A DNA stretch of 64,000 nt from assembly GCF_900114165.1 (NCBI RefSeq), contig NZ_FOSB01000006.1:62001-126000 (forward strand), written 5' to 3'. The position numbers were made by a program, and so were the translations under genes. This document shows, piece after piece, positions 14,866-25,966 of this stretch (positions are counted from its first letter, which is position 1; every line of letters begins with the position of its first letter). The notes under the pieces were generated by a model. That model ran no database searches and had not been told where the DNA came from. It was given only the letters and a program-made list of their open reading frames with translations. This stretch comes from Halobacillus dabanensis. GTDB lineage: Bacteria > Bacillota > Bacilli > Bacillales > Halobacillaceae.

Positions 14866-17667
14866 TTACAACCAATTCTCAATTTTATTGATCAATTGCC
14901 TGGTCGATGAGTACAAGACCGGTACCTCCGGCAAGGATGACAGAAAATATTTCCCGTACCGTGCTTCCATCAACCTTTGATCACATATGAAAACAATCCC
15001 TCGATCGGTATTGCTTCGGATCAAACGTCCGAATCCTTGCTTGAAACGAATGATGGCATGAGGGAGAGACTTATCCATAAACGAATTTTTCCCTTCTTTT
15101 TTCATACGTTCATTTCTCATTGATTGTACAGGTTGTTCTGGTGGCTGAAAAGGCAGCCGCACCATCATAAGACAAGAAAGATCTTCTCCAGGGATATCCA
15201 CCCCTTCCCAGAACGAACTCGTCCCTAAGAGTATCGCCTGATCGAACGCTTGAAAGTTTTTCTTCAAGCGATCTCGGCTACCGCTTGAAACGCCCTGAGC
15301 AAAAATCATAAACTCGTTAGGATCGATGAATTCTCTCAGCAGACTATAGGTCTTCTTCAACATATCATAGGAGGTGAATAATACGAGCATCCTCCCTTTC
15401 GTTACTTCTGCAACAGAATAAATCGCTTCACTTAAAGCTTCAATAAAAGCTTCCTGGTCTTTTTTTATATCCGGAAAATCATTTGGCACCATAACTTGTA
15501 CCTGTTTATCATACGAATATGGCGAAGGAATCAATACCTCTTCTGTTCGTGTATCATTCTCTAGCCCGACCGTTTGCCGAATGTATTTGAAGGAACCACT
15601 CGTAGCTAATGTCGCACTCGTCATAATGACGCTTGCCTTTGCATTAAATAAACGTTGTTGGAGGAGATGAGCAATATCGAAAGGCTCACTGAATAAATAG
15701 ATTGAATTGGAAGCTCCTTCTCCCTCAATTTCCAGCCATTTCACTTCTTCTTTTCTGTCAAAATCAAAATAATGTATCAATTGCGCTCGTATTTTACGGC
15801 ACAGTTCTATTTGATTATTCAGCCGTGCTATCAAAATAGGAATATTATGATCTTCTTTTACAGTGAGAATCATTTTCAACTGATCTTCGACTTTTTCCAT
15901 TTCAAAGACCAACTGCTGGATGAGAGCCAAGAAACGATGGGACATTTCTTTTGCTGCGCTCATGAAAGAGGGCATTTCTTCATCCTTTAAAAGAAGCTGT
16001 GTCCGGCCTATATCACTTTTTCCTCTTCCTAGTCGACTTTCTTTCTTCACATTCTGATAGATAAACCGGGACAAGTTGCTCAATTCATCCTTCGCTTCAT
16101 CAATCGTCTGCTGTCCTTTAAGTAGATTAGTACTGAATCCATCAGGAAAGGACCATTCTTTATATAGCCCTTTTTGGAAGCTTTCTCCAAATTGAGTCAA
16201 ATATCTTTGGAGTTCACGATAATCCATTCGCACACCAAAATAGCGGCTAGCCACATTCTCTAAATGATGTGCTTCATCAATGATGACATGACGATAATCC
16301 GGTAACAGGGATTCTTCCTTCATGATATCCATACAGAACAGGGCATGGTTAGTTATGACAAGGTCCGCTTGCATCGCTTTCTCTTGGGCCCATTGAAAAA
16401 AGGAATCGTCCACATAGCCTAGCTGGACTGTTTTACTAGATTGTTCTGCTGATACTTTATGCCAGAATTGGCGTCCATTAGAAGGAAGTTGGATTTCATC
16501 GACATCTCCAGTGCGCGTATATGTCAACCAGACGAGAATCATCGCTTTAGTCAATGCTATATCATAGTTATCCTGGTAGGAGCGCTCTAATTCGTAATAA
16601 AAATGACTAAGACTGATATAATGACTTTTCCCTTTATATAAAACGGCTCTGATCGGACGTGGGAACATCCGCTCCACTTTATGGATCTCTTCTTCCAACA
16701 ATTGTTTTTGCAGGCTGGTTGTGTGTGTTGTTATTACGACACGTTCCCCGGTATTCATAGCCTGATAAACAGCAGAAAGAAGGTAGGCTACTGATTTTCC
16801 AGTACCAGCACCAGCCTCTATTACTGCGTGTTTATTTTCAAGGAATGCCCGGTGTACTTCCTCTGACATCTTCTGTTGACCATGCCGCTTTTCAAAATTG
16901 GCAACAACACTTTTCAGACCGTTCTCCCCTTCATAGACTTGTTTTTTCCATTCTTGGAACAAAGGTAACTCGATCTGCTTTTTCGTTTGCTCACGAAACG
17001 GCTTGCGTACTGCTAATCCATGCTTAATCACTATGTTCTCTTCCCCGTTTTTCCCATAGCGTTTCTCATTAATATACTTCTGAAAAAATTCTCTAAAGTC
17101 ACTCTTCAACTTATTTTCTATTTTCAGAAGTTGAGTCAACGTTCGTTCAGGCAGACTTTGGAGCTCTTTGAGTAAAAAGAATAATAAATCGGCAGTCACT
17201 TGTGCATCTGACAAAGCCCGGTGGGGGTGATCATGTCCCATATCCAATCGTTCTGCTAGCTGTCCCAATTTAAATGTAGGGGAAGTAGGTAAAAGGATCC
17301 TGGCGAATTCAACCGTATCAATGACCGGGTTATGTAGTGGCTGATAACCGCACCTTCTAAGTTCGTCGTTCAAGAAGCCGAGATCGAATTCTATATTATG
17401 CGCAACGATATAGGCATGTTGAAAAAGAGGATAAATATCCTCGACTATTTCAGAAAAAAGAGGAGCTTCAAGTACATCTTCTTCTTCAATTCCAGTCAGA
17501 GATCGGATGAACGGAGGAATATCCCTTTCTGGATAAACAAGGGAAGAAAACTTTTCGATAACTTCTCCACTTTCCGCCATTACAACGATACCAATTTCAA
17601 TAATCCGATCGCCCTTTACAGCTGCGTTTCCTGTTGTTTCTAAGTCTACAATTGCAAATCTCGTCAT
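14866..17667 (-). CDS. dinG: DinG-family helicase with N-terminal DnaQ-like exonuclease
   Basis: 933-residue two-domain protein. Residues 1-175 are a DEDD exonuclease (VDLETTG at 7-13, then VAHNIEFDLGFL and HRALSDAQVTADL). The remainder is an XPD/DinG-like superfamily 2 module with Walker A AGAGTGKS, Walker B/DEAH VIIDEAHH, ILLGTSSFWEGVD and the QGFGRLIRS motif VI. No four-cysteine [4Fe-4S] cluster lies between Walker A and B, unlike E. coli DinG but as in Staphylococcus DinG, which acts mainly as a nuclease. I therefore infer an exonuclease role in DNA processing rather than strong helicase activity. No LexA box is visible nearby. Confidence 0.93.
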   Translation of the reverse strand: MTRFAIVDLETTGNAAVKGDRIIEIGIVVMAESGEVIEKFSSLVYPERDIPPFIRSLTGIEEEDVLEAPLFSEIVEDIYPLFQHAYIVAHNIEFDLGFLNDELRRCGYQPLHNPVIDTVEFARILLPTSPTFKLGQLAERLDMGHDHPHRALSDAQVTADLLFFLLKELQSLPERTLTQLLKIENKLKSDFREFFQKYINEKRYGKNGEENIVIKHGLAVRKPFREQTKKQIELPLFQEWKKQVYEGENGLKSVVANFEKRHGQQKMSEEVHRAFLENKHAVIEAGAGTGKSVAYLLSAVYQAMNTGERVVITTHTTSLQKQLLEEEIHKVERMFPRPIRAVLYKGKSHYISLSHFYYELERSYQDNYDIALTKAMILVWLTYTRTGDVDEIQLPSNGRQFWHKVSAEQSSKTVQLGYVDDSFFQWAQEKAMQADLVITNHALFCMDIMKEESLLPDYRHVIIDEAHHLENVASRYFGVRMDYRELQRYLTQFGESFQKGLYKEWSFPDGFSTNLLKGQQTIDEAKDELSNLSRFIYQNVKKESRLGRGKSDIGRTQLLLKDEEMPSFMSAAKEMSHRFLALIQQLVFEMEKVEDQLKMILTVKEDHNIPILIARLNNQIELCRKIRAQLIHYFDFDRKEEVKWLEIEGEGASNSIYLFSEPFDIAHLLQQRLFNAKASVIMTSATLATSGSFKYIRQTVGLENDTRTEEVLIPSPYSYDKQVQVMVPNDFPDIKKDQEAFIEALSEAIYSVAEVTKGRMLVLFTSYDMLKKTYSLLREFIDPNEFMIFAQGVSSGSRDRLKKNFQAFDQAILLGTSSFWEGVDIPGEDLSCLMMVRLPFQPPEQPVQSMRNERMKKEGKNSFMDKSLPHAIIRFKQGFGRLIRSNTDRGIVFICDQRLMEARYGKYFLSSLPEVPVLYSSTRQLINKIENWL

Positions 17668-17750
17668 GTTATCCCTACTTTCACCACAAAAAGGAAGGAC
17701 CCAGCCGATTCATAATGGCATAGATCCTTTCATGATTCGCTAGTCTTTCT

Positions 17751-18140
17751 TCATAAAGGCAATGCTGTCAATGGCGGTTCTTCTTCAATGATTTCTACCA
17801 CCTTGTTTTGATTATCCATCAAAGCGATTTTAGGTCGGAAACCGGCAAGCTCTTCCTCACTCAACATCGCATAGGAAACAATGATCACTATATCCCCTGG
17901 CTGTACAAGTCTAGCGGCTGCACCATTCAAGCATAGGACACCACTTCCTCTTTCCCCTGCTATCACATATGTTTCAAGTCGTTCTCCATTATTATTATTT
18001 ACTATTTGCACCTTTTCATGAGGCAGAATCCCTACTTGGTCCAGCAAATTCTGGTCGATTGTTACACTACCGACATAATTCAAATTAGCTTCTGTAACGT
18101 GGGCACGATGTATTTTCGCTTTCATCATAGTCCGAAACAT
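17751..18140 (-). CDS. panD: Aspartate 1-decarboxylase precursor
   Basis: Pyruvoyl enzyme that makes beta-alanine from aspartate for pantothenate synthesis. The self-cleavage site Gly24-Ser25 lies in NYVGSVTID, and the fold residues ([28 protein letters not shown]) are conserved. At 129 residues it has the usual length. The ATG at 18140 is chosen over the frame extension to 18206 because AGGGGGA precedes it and Met-Phe-Arg-Thr-Met-Met is the typical N-terminus. It follows panC by 19 bases, third gene of panB-panC-panD. Confidence 0.97.
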   Translation of the reverse strand: MFRTMMKAKIHRAHVTEANLNYVGSVTIDQNLLDQVGILPHEKVQIVNNNNGERLETYVIAGERGSGVLCLNGAAARLVQPGDIVIIVSYAMLSEEELAGFRPKIALMDNQNKVVEIIEEEPPLTALPL

Positions 18141-18159
18141 TCCTGCTCCCCCTTGCCGT

Positions 18160-19026
18160 TCAACCTGTATAATCTTCGCCATCTTCATAAAAAATGACGT
18201 TATCAATTAATCTCACTTTTTCATAGAATACAGCTACAGCTAAAATGACAGGTCGATTGATTTCCTCTATAGATTCTAACTCAGGATAGGATAATAACTC
18301 AATATAATCTATTTTACCATGAGTTCGCTGTTCAAGAAACTTCTGTGTAGCTTGAATCACTTCCGAAGGATCTTTTTGTCCTTCCTGGACAATCTGTCTA
18401 CCAATTTGAAGAGATTCCTGGATAGCTGGCGCCTCTTTTCTTTCCTTTTCAGTTAAATGGATGTTTCGGCTACTTTTAGCCAGGCCATCCTCTTCCCTTA
18501 CTGTTGGTACGGCAACTAATTTCACAGGAATATTGTGATCATTGATTAACGCATCCACTACAGCAACTTGTTGCGCATCTTTCATTCCGAAATACGTGTT
18601 GTCCGGTTGTGTTATATTAAAAAGCTTCGTCAAAACAGTGACGACTCCGTCAAAATGCCCCGGACGACTTTTACCACAAAGGGCTTCCGTGCGTTTTGTA
18701 ACACTCATTTCTACCGTTAATGGAGAAGGATACATTGTCGCATTTTCAGGAAGAAAGACAAGATCAACTCCCTGCTCTTCCGCGATATTCCTATCGTGGT
18801 CCGCATCTCTTGGATATGTATCTAAATCTTCCCCTACCCCGAATTGAAGGGGATTAATGAAAATACTTAAAATAACCTTGTCATTTTCTTTCCGGGCTTC
18901 CTGGATGAGACGTATATGGCCTTCATGAAGAAACCCCATTGTTGGGACAAAACCTATGGACTTTCCTTTTTTTGTCCAATCTTTCACCACTTTTTGTACC
19001 TCATGTATTTCCTTTGATACTCTCAT
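18160..19026 (-). CDS. panC: Pantothenate synthetase
   Basis: 288-residue ATP-dependent ligase joining pantoate and beta-alanine. The [10 protein letters not shown] motif (HIGH-like, near residue 30), [18 protein letters not shown] and YFGMKDAQQ are present and include the nucleotide- and pantoate-binding residues of the family. It starts 11 bases after panB and is followed by panD, so all three dedicated steps are made together. Confidence 0.97.
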   Translation of the reverse strand: MRVSKEIHEVQKVVKDWTKKGKSIGFVPTMGFLHEGHIRLIQEARKENDKVILSIFINPLQFGVGEDLDTYPRDADHDRNIAEEQGVDLVFLPENATMYPSPLTVEMSVTKRTEALCGKSRPGHFDGVVTVLTKLFNITQPDNTYFGMKDAQQVAVVDALINDHNIPVKLVAVPTVREEDGLAKSSRNIHLTEKERKEAPAIQESLQIGRQIVQEGQKDPSEVIQATQKFLEQRTHGKIDYIELLSYPELESIEEINRPVILAVAVFYEKVRLIDNVIFYEDGEDYTG

Positions 19027-19037
19027 TCTTATACCCC

Positions 19038-19859
19038 TTACTCACCTGGAAGCATGTTAACATCCATTGTAAACGTATGTTTTTCTTCAGGAAAAGTCCT
19101 GTTCTTAACTTCATTGACATAAGATTGAACAGCTTCGCCTAAAATATGATTACTATCTGTGTAAGTTTTCACGAATTTCGGTACACCGTCTACCCCATAT
19201 TGAAGAATATCATGATAAACGAGAACCTGACCATCACATTCTTTTCCTGCGCCAATTCCAATGGTAGGAATAGAAAGTCGGGAAGTAATCATTTCCCCTA
19301 ATTGACGCGGCACACACTCCAGGACGATAGCCATCGCCCCTGCTGCTTCTATTTCTATCGCTTCTTCTAAAAGTCGTTCAGCAGTGACACGATCTTTCCC
19401 CTGAACTTTATACCCTCCTAGAACATTAACAGACTGTGGAGTCAGACCAATATGACCTACTACAGGGATACCAGCTTCAACTAAACTTTCCATTGCCTTC
19501 GTTACTTCCCCACTGCCTTCCAGCTTTAATGCCTGTGCACCTGTTTCCTGATACATTTTTCGAGCGTTTTGTAATGTGTCCTCCATTGAAATATGGTAGG
19601 ACATGAATGGCATATCAATCACTTTAAAAGTATCTGGGGCTCCGCGGGTTACAGCTTTCCCATGGTGGATCATATCATCAATAGTGACTGGGATCGTGGA
19701 GTCATATCCTAACACTGTCATGCCAAGACTGTCTCCGATTAAAATCATATCCACATTCGCCGCCTCTGCCATTTTTGCAGAAGGGTAATCATAACTGGTG
19801 ATCATAGCGATTTTTTCTTTTTCCTGCTTCATCCGCAGAAATTGACTTTTATTACGCAT
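19038..19859 (-). CDS. panB: 3-methyl-2-oxobutanoate hydroxymethyltransferase
   Basis: 273-residue TIM-barrel enzyme that adds a hydroxymethyl group from methylene-tetrahydrofolate to ketoisovalerate. Metal and substrate motifs are present: [28 protein letters not shown] and the catalytic-glutamate segment IVLECVP. The ATG at 19859 overlaps the last codons of birA by eight bases, and GGGAGG lies just upstream. The longer frame to 19943 overlaps birA extensively and is rejected. Confidence 0.97.
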   Translation of the reverse strand: MRNKSQFLRMKQEKEKIAMITSYDYPSAKMAEAANVDMILIGDSLGMTVLGYDSTIPVTIDDMIHHGKAVTRGAPDTFKVIDMPFMSYHISMEDTLQNARKMYQETGAQALKLEGSGEVTKAMESLVEAGIPVVGHIGLTPQSVNVLGGYKVQGKDRVTAERLLEEAIEIEAAGAMAIVLECVPRQLGEMITSRLSIPTIGIGAGKECDGQVLVYHDILQYGVDGVPKFVKTYTDSNHILGEAVQSYVNEVKNRTFPEEKHTFTMDVNMLPGE

Positions 19860-20844
19860 GATAACCTCCCTCTCCCCAATGAATTTCAGCTGAATATAAC
19901 TTTTCTTCTTCCCCATCTTTTGATCTGGCCCGCAATGCACCATCCGGCTCTATACCAACAAGGATGGCCTCCCATGTTTTTCTCATTGTAGAGATTGTTA
20001 CCTCTTCCCCTATACGATAACCGAAATGTTCCCAGTCCTTCTTAATAGCGCCAAACCCTAAACGTTCGTATCGTTCATAACTATCTTCAAATCGTCTTAG
20101 AATTTCCTGGATCGTATGTTGAATACTCCATTCTTCTGCTGATTCTATTTTTAGAGACGAAGCTTTATAAAGTATATCTTCCGGTATGTCCGATTTATCT
20201 TGATTAACATTAATCCCCATACCAAGTACGATATACTGGATTGAATCTTGTTCCGCCTGCATTTCTGTCAAAATCCCTGATACCTTCTTATGATTAACAA
20301 GCAAATCATTCGGCCATTTGATCTGAGGGTTAAGATCCGAGTTGTCCGCAATCACTTTTGCTAGCACGGTGGCAGCGAGCAAAGTGAGCTGCGGGGCTTG
20401 CATAGGTGGCAAATTCGGCCGTAGTAGTACACTCATCCAAATTCCTTTTCCTTTAGGAGAGTTCCAAGTACGAGCCATCCTTCCTTTCCCTTTCACTTGC
20501 TCGTCCGCTATGACTACTGTTCCGTGAGGTTTTCCTTGCTTGGCCATTTCATGAACAATTTCCTGTGTGGACTCCACTTGTCCAAAATGATAAAGATTAT
20601 GTCCCAACCATTTGGTGTCAAGTCCCCATCTTAAAGTGTTTTCACTAATTTTATCAGGGGAAGACAGTATCTTATAGCCTTTCCGTTGTACGGCTTCAAT
20701 TTCATAACCATCTTTTTTAAGCTCATTCATATGCTTCCATACAGCCGTTCTTGATATCCCCATTTTATCTGACAATTCCTGACCAGATATATGTCCCTCT
20801 TGTTTATTCAGAATTTCAATTAACTGCTTGCGGGTGGATTCCAT
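19852..20844 (-). CDS. birA: Bifunctional biotin-protein ligase/biotin operon repressor
   Basis: 330 residues. An N-terminal winged helix ([32 protein letters not shown], about 20-55) gives DNA binding. The catalytic core has the biotinyl-AMP loop [10 protein letters not shown] and the KWPNDLLV motif, and a small C-terminal domain follows. It attaches biotin to carboxylases and represses biotin genes. The ATG at 20844 is chosen because the in-frame ATG at 20856 sits directly on its AAAGGA site. It overlaps cca by 25 bases and panB by eight, a tightly packed operon. Its target biotin operon is not in this window. Confidence 0.95.
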   Translation of the reverse strand: MESTRKQLIEILNKQEGHISGQELSDKMGISRTAVWKHMNELKKDGYEIEAVQRKGYKILSSPDKISENTLRWGLDTKWLGHNLYHFGQVESTQEIVHEMAKQGKPHGTVVIADEQVKGKGRMARTWNSPKGKGIWMSVLLRPNLPPMQAPQLTLLAATVLAKVIADNSDLNPQIKWPNDLLVNHKKVSGILTEMQAEQDSIQYIVLGMGINVNQDKSDIPEDILYKASSLKIESAEEWSIQHTIQEILRRFEDSYERYERLGFGAIKKDWEHFGYRIGEEVTISTMRKTWEAILVGIEPDGALRARSKDGEEEKLYSAEIHWGEGGYHA

Positions 20845-22019
20845 TTTATCACCCATTCCTTTATTTTCTCATAATCATTAGTTACTTTCCCGCTGACCAC
20901 GTAAAATTCTATCTCCTTCATAACCTCCGAGATCCATGGACCTTTTTTACGCTTACTGAAAATAGAAATTAAATCTTTTGCTTGAAAAGCCAAATCCTGA
21001 GGCGCCTGGATGGGGAGTGACCGTTTGATCGTATATAAACGATTGGTTAACTTATCATCGTCCCACCCTATAGCGAAAAGGATATTAACAAAAGATTCAT
21101 ACAACTCTTCAGGAAGTTGATATACAAGCCATGGTGTCACACTTTGATTCTCATCATACATTCGGAGCGCTTTGACCAAGTGTTCTGCTTTTCGCCTTGT
21201 TGCATTTGAAAGCTTCCATGATTTAATGAACGCCTGGATAGAGAGAGACGGCCGTTGAATCAAATAGTATGGAATGATTTCATGCCAATGAGATAGCGGG
21301 AATCCTGGAATGTCTTTTGTAATATTACTTCCCCACAGAATAGGCAGTTGATGGCGCAGCCCTGTTTCCTCTAAAAGCTTAATCCCAAACTTGTAATCGA
21401 CACCGGCATAAAGTTTTTCCATTTCAATAGCAATTCTCTCGATCGATATGTGTGCTAATAATTCGGATTCTTTTAATAATGCATCTCTTGTCTTACCTTC
21501 TATATCAAAAGAAAGCTGGCTAGCAAAGCGAATTGCCCGCATCATCCGCAACGGATCTTCCCGAAACCTTCCTACTGGATTGCCTACCGCTATGACTTTC
21601 TTCTTCTCTATCGCTTCCCGGCCGTGAAATGGATCTACAAGGTTCCCATGACGATCCATCGCAATAGCGTTCATTGTAAAGTCCCTTCTAGCCAAGTCAA
21701 GTTTGATATCACGGACGAAGGTAACGTGATCCGGACGTCGAAAATCTTCATACCCTTCTTCGGTACGGTAGGTGGTAACTTCATAAGAACAAGAACGATG
21801 TCTCACTATGACCGTTCCGTGCTCAATCCCGACAGGTATTACCTTCTCAAAGATTTCCTGTATACGCTGGGGAGGTTCTGAGGTAGCAATATCGATATCG
21901 CCTACTGTCCTATTACTCAAATAATCCCGAACAGAGCCTCCAACGATATAAGCTTCTCCCCCGGCTTCTTCAATTTTATCTATCACGTCGAAAGCACCAG
22001 AAAAAATCTTATGCTTCAT
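20820..22019 (-). CDS. cca: CCA-adding tRNA nucleotidyltransferase
   Basis: 399-residue class II nucleotidyltransferase that builds or repairs the tRNA 3' CCA end without a template. The head domain shows GGSVRDYL and DIDIAT, the two catalytic carboxylates. [15 protein letters not shown] and [19 protein letters not shown] form the neck motifs that select nucleotides. It overlaps bshA by 11 bases upstream and birA downstream. This is the Firmicute class without an HD domain. Confidence 0.96.
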   Translation of the reverse strand: MKHKIFSGAFDVIDKIEEAGGEAYIVGGSVRDYLSNRTVGDIDIATSEPPQRIQEIFEKVIPVGIEHGTVIVRHRSCSYEVTTYRTEEGYEDFRRPDHVTFVRDIKLDLARRDFTMNAIAMDRHGNLVDPFHGREAIEKKKVIAVGNPVGRFREDPLRMMRAIRFASQLSFDIEGKTRDALLKESELLAHISIERIAIEMEKLYAGVDYKFGIKLLEETGLRHQLPILWGSNITKDIPGFPLSHWHEIIPYYLIQRPSLSIQAFIKSWKLSNATRRKAEHLVKALRMYDENQSVTPWLVYQLPEELYESFVNILFAIGWDDDKLTNRLYTIKRSLPIQAPQDLAFQAKDLISIFSKRKKGPWISEVMKEIEFYVVSGKVTNDYEKIKEWVIKWNPPASS

Positions 22020-23139
22020 TGTTCAATACCTGTTCATACAAATTTTCGTATTGTCTCAGGATTGTCTCTGTAGCGAATTTGTCATTCACTACCTCTTTAG
22101 CTTTAATGGACATATTTTGGTGTAATTGAATATCCTCTAATATTTTGAGGGCAAAATAAGACATTTGCTCAATATTCCCAAGTTCCGCGATATATCCTGT
22201 ATCTCCATGATCTATCACTTCAGGAATACCCCCTATATTCGTGCCGATACAGGGTACCCCGCAAGCCATAGCTTCTAACAGAACAAGACCAAAGCTTTCT
22301 TTTTCGGAAAGTAAAAGCTTTAGATCTGAGATAGATAACAATTCGCTCACATTTTCTTGTTTTCCTAGAAAAAGCACATCATCTTCAAGGTCCATGTCAC
22401 TCACAAGTTGATGACAGACAGAATACTCGGGCCCATCACCGACAAGTAGTAGTTTCGCAGGCATCTTATCCCTTACGTTAGCAAAGGTACGGATGACATC
22501 TGTTACTCTTTTTACACGACGGAAATTTGAGATATGGATAAGGACAGATTCGTCTTCTTTTATCCCATAATCTTCTTTTAAATGTAATTCAGGCTTCCGG
22601 TAATATTCTCTCTCATCAACGAAGTTATAGATGACATCTATCTCCCGTTCTGTATGTAGCATTTCCTTTGTCTGCTGAACGAGACTATGAGAAACAGCGG
22701 TAACACGGTCAGACTGTTCAATACCGAACTTGATCATTTGTGTAAGACTTGAATCAATACCTAACACTGTAATATCCGTACCGTGAAGAGTTGTAACTAT
22801 TTTAACATCCCTATTGCACATCTGTTTGGCTAAAATAGCACAAATCGCATGTGGCATCGCGTAATGGACATGGAGAATGTCGAGTTCTTCACGGTTAATG
22901 ACATCAGCCATTTTAGCAGCGAGCGCCAAATCATACGGGGGGTGTTGAAAAACTGGGTAATTACTAACTTCCACCTCATGATAGTAAATATTAGGATAGA
23001 CTCTATTTAGCCGGAAAGGTACTTGAGAAGCAACAAAGTGAATCTCATGTCCTTTCTCAGCTAGTAATTTACCAAGCTCTGTCGCAATAACACCTGAGCC
23101 TCCTACCGTGGGGTAACAGGTGATACCTATTTTAGCCAT
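22009..23139 (-). CDS. bshA: N-acetyl-alpha-D-glucosaminyl L-malate synthase BshA
   Basis: 376-residue GT4 glycosyltransferase making GlcNAc-malate, the first step to bacillithiol. The N-terminal [18 protein letters not shown] loop binds UDP. The C-terminal domain has [18 protein letters not shown], the E-x7-E motif of GT4 enzymes. The start has GGAGTG upstream. In B. subtilis the deacetylase gene bshB1 lies between mgsA and bshA. Here mgsA and bshA are six bases apart and bshB1 is missing, so the second step must be encoded elsewhere. YpdA, encoded at 62053-63030, recycles the product. Confidence 0.95.
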   Translation of the reverse strand: MAKIGITCYPTVGGSGVIATELGKLLAEKGHEIHFVASQVPFRLNRVYPNIYYHEVEVSNYPVFQHPPYDLALAAKMADVINREELDILHVHYAMPHAICAILAKQMCNRDVKIVTTLHGTDITVLGIDSSLTQMIKFGIEQSDRVTAVSHSLVQQTKEMLHTEREIDVIYNFVDEREYYRKPELHLKEDYGIKEDESVLIHISNFRRVKRVTDVIRTFANVRDKMPAKLLLVGDGPEYSVCHQLVSDMDLEDDVLFLGKQENVSELLSISDLKLLLSEKESFGLVLLEAMACGVPCIGTNIGGIPEVIDHGDTGYIAELGNIEQMSYFALKILEDIQLHQNMSIKAKEVVNDKFATETILRQYENLYEQVLNNEA

Positions 23140-23145
23140 ATCTAC

Positions 23146-23559
23146 TCACTCCTGCTTTCTGTTCTTCTCAATGATGTTTTTCCATTCAAAATCCTTATGA
23201 TCCAGTGCTTGAATCATGATTTCTGCCATAGCAAGGTTCGTCGCAACTGGTATCTGATGCACATCGCAGAGCCTAAGTAATGCACTGATGTCAGGCTCGT
23301 GAGGTTGGGCTGTTAATGGATCACGGAAAAAAACGACCATATGCATTTCCTCATTTGCAATTTTAGAGCCGATTTGCTGATCCCCGCCTAATGGACCGGA
23401 CTGAAAGCGTGTCACTTTTAAATCTGCCTCATCGGCAATTCGCATACCCGTTGTTCCTGTGGCAAATAATTCATGTTTGGAAAGTACGGAATGATACTTT
23501 TGGGAAAATCGGATGATATCATCTTTCTTTTTATCGTGTGCAATCAAAGCTATATTCAT
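23146..23559 (-). CDS. mgsA: Methylglyoxal synthase
   Basis: 137-residue cytosolic enzyme converting dihydroxyacetone phosphate to methylglyoxal and phosphate, an overflow path when phosphate is limiting. Family motifs: [27 protein letters not shown] and [14 protein letters not shown], which contain the phosphate-binding Thr and Gly residues and the catalytic aspartate. The ATG at 23559 follows AAAGGAGAG; the 27-codon extension upstream overlaps dapB and is rejected. The dapB-mgsA order is canonical. Confidence 0.96.
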   Translation of the reverse strand: MNIALIAHDKKKDDIIRFSQKYHSVLSKHELFATGTTGMRIADEADLKVTRFQSGPLGGDQQIGSKIANEEMHMVVFFRDPLTAQPHEPDISALLRLCDVHQIPVATNLAMAEIMIQALDHKDFEWKNIIEKNRKQE

Positions 23560-23575
23560 CTTAAAGCTCTCCTTT

Positions 23576-24379
23576 TTAATCAAGTAAGTGTTCAAGACCA
23601 TAAACAAGCACATCAAGATCCATAACACGTTCCGCTGCAAGTTTCACTCCACTCATAAATGATTCACGGTGAATTGAATCATGTTTTACTGTGAGCGTTT
23701 CGCCAAGACCTCCAAAAACCACTTCCTGGTGTGCAACAAGACCAGGGAGACGCATACTATGAATTCTCATTCCTTCCACATCGGCGCCTCTTGCCCCCTG
23801 TAATGTTTCTGCCTCATCTTCATGGCCTTGTTTGTGGCTCTCTCGTACTTCTTTAATCAGCTCCGCAGTTTTTACCGCTGTTCCAGAAGGGGCATCTAAC
23901 TTTTGGTCATGGTGTTTTTCTATGATTTCCACTTCAGGAAAATGTTTGGCTGCCCACTTTGAAAATTGCATCATTAGTACAGCACCTATTGCAAAATTAG
24001 GGGCGATTACCGCACCTAACCTTTTTTCTTCTGCAAGTGTAGTCAATTCACTCAATTGTTCTGCAGTAAAACCAGTAGTACCTACCACTGGTCGCACACT
24101 ATGTTCCAGTGCTAATTTTGTATGTTTATAACCGTTTTCTGGTGTCGTTAGATCAATCAGCACATCAGCCTCTACCTCACTTAGACAATGAGCAGCATCT
24201 GTGTAAATCATCGCATCAAAATTCGGAAGCCCTTCTATATCTTTAACCTTCAGTCCTTCATTTTTTCTATCAATACAAGCAACTAGTGAAAGTGTTGATT
24301 GTTTCTGAATCATGTTCAGTGCCTCTTTACCCATTTTACCACGCGGGCCAGCTACAATTACTTTTATATTATTCATCAT
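23576..24379 (-). CDS. dapB: 4-hydroxy-tetrahydrodipicolinate reductase
   Basis: 267-residue NAD(P)H enzyme of the diaminopimelate pathway, feeding lysine, peptidoglycan and spore dipicolinate. The N-terminal Rossmann loop is [11 protein letters not shown]. The catalytic segment [18 protein letters not shown] holds the conserved His pair and Lys. GTTGFT and the loop [11 protein letters not shown] are typical. Start codons ATG ATG follow GGAGGT closely; the first is used. The mazG-like gene upstream overlaps it by 11 bases. Confidence 0.96.
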   Translation of the reverse strand: MMNNIKVIVAGPRGKMGKEALNMIQKQSTLSLVACIDRKNEGLKVKDIEGLPNFDAMIYTDAAHCLSEVEADVLIDLTTPENGYKHTKLALEHSVRPVVGTTGFTAEQLSELTTLAEEKRLGAVIAPNFAIGAVLMMQFSKWAAKHFPEVEIIEKHHDQKLDAPSGTAVKTAELIKEVRESHKQGHEDEAETLQGARGADVEGMRIHSMRLPGLVAHQEVVFGGLGETLTVKHDSIHRESFMSGVKLAAERVMDLDVLVYGLEHLLD

Positions 24380-24710
24380 TATTACCTCCGTTTTTTCGTG
24401 TCCATCGATTTTTATCCCGCGTTTCTATCTTGTTCATGGATTGCTCGAAAGCATCAGACAAATCCATGTCCAAGGAATTAGCGAAACAAGTGAGAACAAA
24501 TAGAACATCTCCAAGTTCTTCTTGGAGTGCTTTATCTTGTTCTGTATTCTTTTTAGGTTTTTCTCCATATCGGTGGTTAATTTCTCTTGCCATCTCTCCG
24601 ACTTCTTCTGTCAGTCTCGCCTGAAGACTAAGTGGGGAAAAGTAACCTTCTTTGAATTGTGATATGTAATCATCGACCCTCTTTTGAATCTCCTCAGTCG
24701 TATAGTTCAT
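24369..24710 (-). CDS. ypjD: MazG-like nucleotide pyrophosphohydrolase (YpjD type)
   Basis: 113-residue all-alpha NTP-PPase. The metal-binding motifs are complete: [10 protein letters not shown] (E-E-x-x-E) and [12 protein letters not shown] (E-E-x-x-D). These proteins hydrolyse non-canonical or surplus nucleoside triphosphates. The ATG at 24710 has GAGGG six bases upstream; the longer frame reaches into the promoter and is rejected. It is the first gene of the long operon running through dapB, bshA, pan genes and probably dinG. The same gene precedes dapB in B. subtilis. Confidence 0.88.
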   Translation of the reverse strand: MNYTTEEIQKRVDDYISQFKEGYFSPLSLQARLTEEVGEMAREINHRYGEKPKKNTEQDKALQEELGDVLFVLTCFANSLDMDLSDAFEQSMNKIETRDKNRWTRKNGGNNDE

Positions 24711-24745
24711 GTCAAACCCTCGTTTCGTATATGTACTCTCTCTAA

Positions 24746-24774
24746 ATGTTAGCCAAAACATGTCCATTTGACAA
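24746..24774 (-). promoter_or_regulatory. Promoter of the mazG-dapB-...-dinG operon
   Basis: Minus-strand TTGTCA (24769-24774), 17 bases, TAACAT (24746-24751), about 35 bases before the first start codon. Inverted TTGACA (24792-24797 on the minus strand) faces the -35 box; its role is unclear. Confidence 0.5.
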
Positions 24775-24969
24775 ATCTTTAATCTTAAACTGTCAACTCC
24801 CTTATTGAAACAACCATTATATTAGGGAATTGGATGACTTTTTCAGGTTGGAATAGGGCAAGGAAAGAAAGTCATTTTCCGTCCCCCTTATCGACTTATC
24901 CATACCTTGGAATCAGGTCTTCAAGTTGAAGGAGTTTTTTAAGGGAACTTCAAGCTGGTGTATTCATTG

Positions 24970-24998
24970 TTGCCGGCATGTGCAGCATTCTCTATAAT
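24970..24998 (+). promoter_or_regulatory. Promoter of ypjC
   Basis: TTGCCG (24970-24975), 17 bases, TATAAT (24993-24998), 34 bases upstream of the ypjC start codon. Between 24775 and 24969 I see no gene, only AT-rich spacer shared by the two divergent promoters. Confidence 0.6.
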
Positions 24999-25032
24999 AG
25001 AAATCGTGTCCATTACATACGGAGGTGACATA

Positions 25033-25905
25033 ATGGAATATTACGGTTTAAGAATTAAAAATATTTTCTGGATTTTGATCGGTTCTGCCATTTTTTCTTT
25101 TGGGCTCATTCATTTCAATATTCAAAATGAGCTAGGTGAAGGTGGGTTTACTGGCATTACTTTATTGCTTCTATATTTGTTCCAATGGGATCCTGCTATT
25201 ATGAATATCGTACTCAATATTCCTGTTCTCATTATAGGATGGCGAGTATTAGGACGGACAACTTTCTTTTATTCCCTTATTGGGATAGTGGCCGTATCTG
25301 TTTTCATTGCTATTTCCCAAAGATATATGATCGAATTTGACTTAGCCGAAGATTTAACTTTAGCTGCCTTGTTTGCTGGTGTATTTATTGGCGTAGGTCT
25401 AGGGATCATCTTCCGCTATGGGGGGACTACTGGAGGGGTAGACATCATCGCCCGACTTATCAACAAATACATCGGTTGGAGCATGGGAAGAGCCATGTTT
25501 GTGTTCGATGCTTTTGTTATTTTCATATCCATCATCACCTATTTAGACTACACTAGGGGAATGTACACACTCGTCGCTGTATTCATAGGGGCAAGAGTGA
25601 TAGATTTCATTCAGGAAGGGGCCTACGCTGCCCGTGGCACAACAATCATTTCAGAGAAAAGTGAAGAAATATCGCAACGGGTAATGGAAGAAATGGACCG
25701 TGGAGTAACTATTCTTGATGGACGCGGATCTTTTTCTGGCGCAAAACGAGATGTCCTTTACTGTGTCATAGGAAAAAACGAGATCGTCAGACTTAAATCG
25801 ATCATTGATCATATTGATCCACACGCATTCGTAGCAGTCAGTCATGTTCATGATGTTATGGGAGAAGGATTCACTCTCGACGAAAATAAAAACCCTATCC
25901 AATAA
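25033..25905 (+). CDS. ypjC: YitT-family membrane protein (YpjC type)
   Basis: 290 residues. Five or six hydrophobic segments in the first 190 residues (for example FWILIGSAIFSFGLIHF, IMNIVLNIPVLIIGW, AALFAGVFIGVGLGIIF) form the YitT/DUF161 membrane domain with its GGTTGGVDIIA signature. The C-terminal 80 residues are the DUF2179 domain (GRGSFSGAKRDVLYCVI, DPHAFVAVSHVHDVMGEGF), a cytosolic ligand-binding fold. The substrate or function is unknown. The ATG at 25033 has GGAGGTGA upstream. It is the only plus-strand gene in this stretch, divergent from the mazG operon, and convergent with the peptidase gene across a shared terminator. Confidence 0.9.
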   Translation: MEYYGLRIKNIFWILIGSAIFSFGLIHFNIQNELGEGGFTGITLLLLYLFQWDPAIMNIVLNIPVLIIGWRVLGRTTFFYSLIGIVAVSVFIAISQRYMIEFDLAEDLTLAALFAGVFIGVGLGIIFRYGGTTGGVDIIARLINKYIGWSMGRAMFVFDAFVIFISIITYLDYTRGMYTLVAVFIGARVIDFIQEGAYAARGTTIISEKSEEISQRVMEEMDRGVTILDGRGSFSGAKRDVLYCVIGKNEIVRLKSIIDHIDPHAFVAVSHVHDVMGEGFTLDENKNPIQ

Positions 25906-25966
25906 ACGAAATAGATGCGAGAAATGAACAAAATCCAATATAACCAGTTTTTTACAATAAAACTAG

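Noticed and set aside
17668-17750. LexA box for dinG
   Set aside because: No GAAC-N4-GTTC-type site was seen; dinG appears to be part of the pan operon transcript.
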